From positions 62,001-126,000 of the forward strand of contig JACATO010001730.1 of the NCBI GenBank assembly GCA_018389105.1: a DNA stretch of 64,000 nt, in the 5' to 3' direction. Positions within the stretch are counted from its first letter, which is position 1; every line of letters starts with the position of its first letter. The translations under genes and the position numbers were made by a program. Source of the DNA: Nautilus pompilius. Taxonomy: Eukaryota; Mollusca; Cephalopoda; Nautilida; Nautilidae. The notes below the pieces were generated by a model that did not search any database, was not told the origin of the DNA, and saw only the letters and a list, made by a program, of their open reading frames with translations. Positions 60,151 through 64,000 of the stretch are shown piece after piece.

Positions 60151-61978
60151 AGGAGAGAGAAGAGATGAGAGAAGAGAGGAAGAGAGAGAGAGGGGAGAGA
60201 GAAGAGAGAGAGAGAGAGAGAGGGAGAGAGAGGAGCGAGAGAGAGGCGAGAGAGAGATGGAGAGAGAGATGGAGAGAGGAGAGAGGAGGAGAGCGAGAGA
60301 GAGGAGAGAGAGGGGGAGAGAGAAGAGGATGCGTGGCGGTGACTAAGCTAGGTACCCGGAAACACCTGGGGACTCTCGGGCAGTGGTCGTAGAGCAAACC
60401 CGTCGTTTACTATGGATAACAGCGGCCATGACGTGTTGCTGTGGATAAGAGCAGTAATGACGCCATAACTACCCAGCAGTCGTATACTCATCGGCGTATC
60501 TGACAAGAGTTAATTCAACCATTACCTATATTCTGAAAATCTGACTCCTAGCAGAAAAATGTCCGAAACGCTGTTTGTTTGTTTTTTTTTTTAGAATTCG
60601 CGCTGCCTTGTGGTAATAGGCAGAACTAAGTGGAGGTAAGCGGGAAGCAGAAAAGGGACGTAATGCACGCCGATTTTCATACTTACCAGCACCACGTGTC
60701 CTCCGGAATTTAAAAAGAACAAGTCGAAGCTTTTCACGATCTCGCTGTGTGTCATCTCTGCCGACAGAAAATCGTTGAAAATAATCAGCTCATCGTTCTC
60801 CCTGAAACAGACGGCGGCCATTAAAGACGGTACATAAGGGAAATCAAAGCTTTACGGAATAATTCGGACACTGAAGGTTAAAGCTCGTGGCGCTCCCTTT
60901 TACCGTTCATTCCGTGTATCCCAAAATAAAACTCTAAACATTTTAAAGTTATAACAAAATTCGATAAATAAAAACCACAACAGCAACATCAGGAGCCATG
61001 ATACACCTCGTCGTCAACGTAGGGACCGAGACGGCCTCGTTACCAGGAAAAGTAAGGTCAGCCGAAAGTGCCCTAAGATCTTACTCTCGATCTTCCCTGC
61101 CGGAAACCCTTATTTTCCAAGGTGGTAGGGGCCGACTGGTGACGCAGGGAGGTGGGGGGGGGGATAAGTCTGTTACAATAAACCGCACCGACACTTATCG
61201 TTATTTTAGTAGTAGACAGACTGGACGGGGCCCCGAGACAGAGCATCAACAAGAGATCCCTCCCCAGCGGCTGCTGTCACCTCGGGTGAGGGGCCGCGGT
61301 GAATACAGTTAAAACAGTCATAGTGCCTCCCGCTTTAATTACTTACCGAATCTTGAGCTGGTGAGCGTAGCTGTTTTCGGACACCTTATGGAACAGATGG
61401 CGGTACCTTTCCAGCTCCTTGTAGCAGCGGATATGGGATCCGAACGTTTTTTTCTCCGAGTCGGACGATAATGTCACGTATATCTGACTCGAGCCCACGA
61501 AACCGTCAGATTCTTCTCTCAGACCCTGGAAAGCAGATAAATGGAAATCGGTGAATGAATAGCATTGATGGATTCTCGATACGATGGATGCGACTCCCAC
61601 ATCCATCACCCATATTAAAGACGCGTTTCTTTCTCTCCGGAAAGAGAACCGACCCCTGCTTTGCTCTGTCGAGGTTCTTTTCGGGAATATCACCGACCCC
61701 CCCCCCCTCTCCCCGGGACTTCCCTCGGGCTCGCGACGACGAAGGCGAGAGGAGTCCGACTTTACCTGTTCGTCGTCCTCTTCCTCGTCATCGCTGCTGC
61801 TGCTGCTGCTGCTGGCTCGCGCCGGCGACTGGGGCGGCTCGAAGTCGAAGTCGGGCACCTTGGCGCTGATGATGCGCCGCATGTCTGGGCTGGGGCTTCG
61901 GGCCGACTGGCGGCTCTTCACGTCGGTCAGCTGCAGCCTCTCGAGTGCTCGGTGCTGCCGTATCCCGCTCATCGTCAT
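57309..61978 (-). CDS. Gene B: PDZ-like plus interleukin-1-like beta-trefoil protein, eight exons
   Basis: Minus-strand exons 61978-61766, 61525-61347, 60801-60687, 59889-59790, 59574-59269, 58866-58727, 58199-58058 and 57481-57309 join in phases 0,2,0,1,1,0,1 and give about 455 residues. Residues 1-71 are basic then very acidic: seven serines in an AGC repeat run into DDEEEDDE. Residues about 80-170 read as PDZ-like (IYVTLSS, LKIRENDELIIFNDF, HVVLVTR). The C-terminal part has trefoil-like strands: FFLGTRKDGELVM, NKFTFTAIDN, KFLVVTNS, RHLFYLEQNGKRFSFRSF, SLLLSCKDDKLVGQ and ETLFNLILEK. RFSFRS...LLLSC matches the spacing of the IL-1 family F-x-S...[LI]-[SC] signature. No signal peptide. Exon 5's acceptor is weak; a better one at 59545 is out of phase. 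Confidence 0.7.
59882..60340. repeat. GA-rich tract in intron 3 of gene B
   Basis: GAGAGA and GAGATGGAGA runs, mainly 60088-60330. The open frames of Glu/Arg or Ser/Leu across it are artefacts. Confidence 0.9.
61766..61978 (-). CDS. First coding exon of gene B, acidic serine tract
   Basis: The start is taken at 61978 (MTMSGIRQH); a second ATG lies two codons on. The exon ends GAACAG/GTAAAG. The serine run is encoded by AGC triplets, so its length may vary between individuals. Serines followed by acidic residues are typical casein kinase 2 targets, which is inference. Confidence 0.75.
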
Positions 61979-61985
61979 CACCAAC

Positions 61986-62016
61986 GGACTTTTCCAGCCG
62001 GGCCCCGCGTCTTATA
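61986..62016 (-). promoter_or_regulatory. Possible kappa-B-like site and TATA-like motif of gene B
   Basis: GGACTTTTCC at 61986-61995 (GGAAAAGTCC on the minus strand) differs by one base from GGGRNNYYCC. A minus-strand TTTATAAG lies at about 62012-62019. If that TATA is used, the 5' leader would be only a few bases. Motif matches this short occur by chance. Confidence 0.2.
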
Positions 62017-62019
62017 AAG

Positions 62020-63065
62020 AAGCGCGTGCACGCCGCCAGGGAGTGGACCAGGTCGGCGCCGCATCCGCTTCTCACTTCCTCGAACACGGGAAACAGAAAT
62101 TATACAGTTTTCCATGCCGGATGTACGGCCCCCTGACCCCCGACGGCGAGGTCGCCATCGAGATGATCAAATCCCTAACGACAAATTTACATTTCCGGAA
62201 GCTTGGGGGGGGTGGTTGTTTTTTAAAGGCCGATCCCTGATGTTGTCGTAAACTGTTTGCATGCGAACATCCCTCAAGCTGAACTTGTTTGTTCATCCCG
62301 GGCATCCGTCCGGCTCCCTGCGCCAGTCCAGTCTTTTGATTCGACCCGTGGGCCTCCCCCCCCGGTCTCCCTCACGCCACACCCACATTTCTCCCGGAGT
62401 TCGAATCCAATTACGGAGCCACTGATGGCCGACCTCCCTCCTTCTCCTCCTCCTCCAAATACGGCCCCGCAACAATAAAAGATACCATTCTTGTCCACAT
62501 CTTTCTCCGCATAGCTCGCGGGACCTGACCCCCTCCCTCTTCTCCCCTGCCGCTCCCAGATTTCTATCTCGATCAAAACGTCCTGCGCTCAAAGGGCCTG
62601 GCTCGTAACCACGTCACGCCACCGTCGTCCCTGGGCGGGGTCCCGGAGGGCGGTCGGACAGAGCCGCTCGCTCGCCATCAACCGGTTACGGAGTGGCGAC
62701 ATTGGGGCGGGGATCATCAGGCACCTGCCGGATGGAAGGGAGCCCGCTGAAGCAACGCAAGATGGGTTAGGGGGTGAAGTTTTCTCTCTTCCTTCTTTGA
62801 TTCACCGCCATCTTCCGTTACTATAAGAGGTCGCGTCTTTCTGGTTTTCCTTCTTGTCCTGGATTCTTCGAAAGATCCACCTGCTTGCGTTACGACTGCT
62901 GTTCTGCGGATGGAGGCTGCTAAGGTTTCTGCGCCTTCTTTTTCCTGCTATAGAGAAACGGGTGGGATGGAGTCGATATACTGCAGGTGCCCTGCCCGAA
63001 TCGATAAACCATTTCCAACTTCAGCAGCACCTGGTTCTCCTGAAAAGTCGTTCCGTATATATATA
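62020..63065. promoter_or_regulatory. CpG- and GC-rich 5' flank of gene B
   Basis: Dense CpG with GGGCGGGG-type boxes (about 62632 and 62705). This suits an unmethylated promoter of gene B. No exon was recognised. Confidence 0.35.
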
Positions 63066-63069
63066 TATA

Positions 63070-64000
63070 ATATCAAGGGGGCTGAGAGAGAGATATGATG
63101 GTGACGACGTCAGTACACAGAGAGAGAGATGATGGTGACGACATCAGTACACAGAGAGAGATGATGGTGACGACGTCAGTACACAGAGAGGAATATGATG
63201 GTGACGACGTCAGTACACAGAGAGGGATATGATGGTGACGACGTCAGTACACAGAGAGGGATATGATGGTGACGACGTCAGTACACAGAGAGGGATATGA
63301 TGGTGACGACGTCAGTACACAGAGAGGGATATGATGGTGACGACGTCAGTACAGAGAGTAGGGGATATGAGGGTGACGACGTCAGTACACAGAGAGGGAT
63401 ATGATGGTGACGACGTCAGTACACAGAGGGATATGAGGGTGACAACGTCAGTACACAGAGAGAGATATGAGGGTGACGACGTCAGTACACAGAGAGGGAT
63501 ATGATGGTGACGACGTCAGTACACAGAGAGGGATATGATGGTGACGACGTCAGTACACAGAGAGGGATATGATGGTGACGACGTCAGTACACAGAGAGGG
63601 ATATGATGGTGACGACGTCAGTACACAGAGAGGGATATGAGGGTGACGACGTCAGTACACAGAGAGGGATATGATGGTGACGACGTCAGTACACAGAGAG
63701 GGATATGATGGTGACGACGTCAGTACACAGAGGGATATGAGGGTGACAACGTCAGTACACAGAGAGGGATATGATGGTGACGACGTCAGTACACAGAGAG
63801 GGATATGAGGGTGACAACGTCAGTACACAGAGAGGGATATGATGGTGACGACGTCAGTACACAGAGAGGGATATGATGGTGACGACGTCAGTACACAGAG
63901 GGGAATATGATGGTGACGACGTCAGTACACAGAGAGGGATATGAGGGTGACGACGTCAGTACACAGAGAGGGATATGATGGTGACGACGTCAGTACACAG
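63070..64000. repeat. Minisatellite, about 33-bp unit, about 28 copies, running off the window
   Basis: The unit is GGGATATGATGGTGACGACG plus TCAGTACACAGAGA, with variants GAGGGTGACAACG and AGAGAGATGATG. Copies become more uniform to the right. The array continues beyond the window end. Confidence 0.96.

Noticed and set aside
61343-61984. Single 213-codon frame read through as one exon of gene B
   Set aside because: The middle part crosses a clear GTAAAG donor at 61765 and a TTTCCAG acceptor at 61526; the spliced version matches gene A.
1-64000. CRISPR arrays, rRNA genes or complete tRNA genes
   Set aside because: The tandem arrays have no spacer pattern, and no cloverleaf with both pol III boxes was convincing outside SINE-like sequence.

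Overview
This is eukaryotic nuclear DNA from an invertebrate, most likely a lophotrochozoan and probably a mollusc. The evidence is compact spliced genes with introns of about 0.1-3 kb, AATAAA poly(A) signals, many minisatellites and TG/GA arrays, an invertebrate NACHT-LRR-type gene, and Tc1, mariner, hAT and LINE debris. No bacterial operons, rRNA or CRISPR arrays are visible. The species call is inference.

Layout. (1) 303-9127, minus: an SLC16/monocarboxylate-transporter-like gene in five exons, with a one-base frameshift in its largest exon and a dead mariner in its last intron. (2) 9.4-19.7 kb: no gene recognised; transposon debris, TG arrays and a GA-rich minisatellite. (3) 19747-22986, minus: the 3' part of a NACHT-LRR-like gene whose P-loop is degenerate. 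(4) 24.9-26.4 kb: a CpG-rich patch between divergent genes, probably a shared promoter region. (5) 27118-31360, plus: a three-exon, 299-residue multi-pass membrane protein of unknown function, with a GC-AG intron. (6) 31624-33183: an almost complete Tc1 element with TA target duplication and long inverted ends. (7) 35027-45264, minus: gene A, nine exons. (8) 46.2-46.9 kb: an hAT-type fragment. (9) 47.8-57.3 kb: mostly satellites. (10) 57309-61978, minus: gene B, eight exons. (11) 63.07 kb to the end: a 33-bp minisatellite running off the window.

The main discovery is that genes A and B are paralogues on the same strand, each assembled here by matching splice phases. Both appear to encode an N-terminal PDZ-like domain followed by a beta-trefoil-like domain whose last strands resemble the interleukin-1 family. 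Their exon junctions coincide, except that one exon of B is split in two in A. No signal peptide is visible in either. Lying near a NACHT-LRR-like gene, they hint at an inflammatory-type signalling neighbourhood, but that link rests on position and domain resemblance only.

CpG content is strongly segmented: about 10-44 kb is CpG-poor apart from a few patches, while the two flanks are CpG-rich. This fits mosaic gene-body methylation as known in molluscs. Single-base frameshifts beside homopolymers in the transporter gene and gene A are more likely assembly errors than gene death, since the reading frames are otherwise intact.
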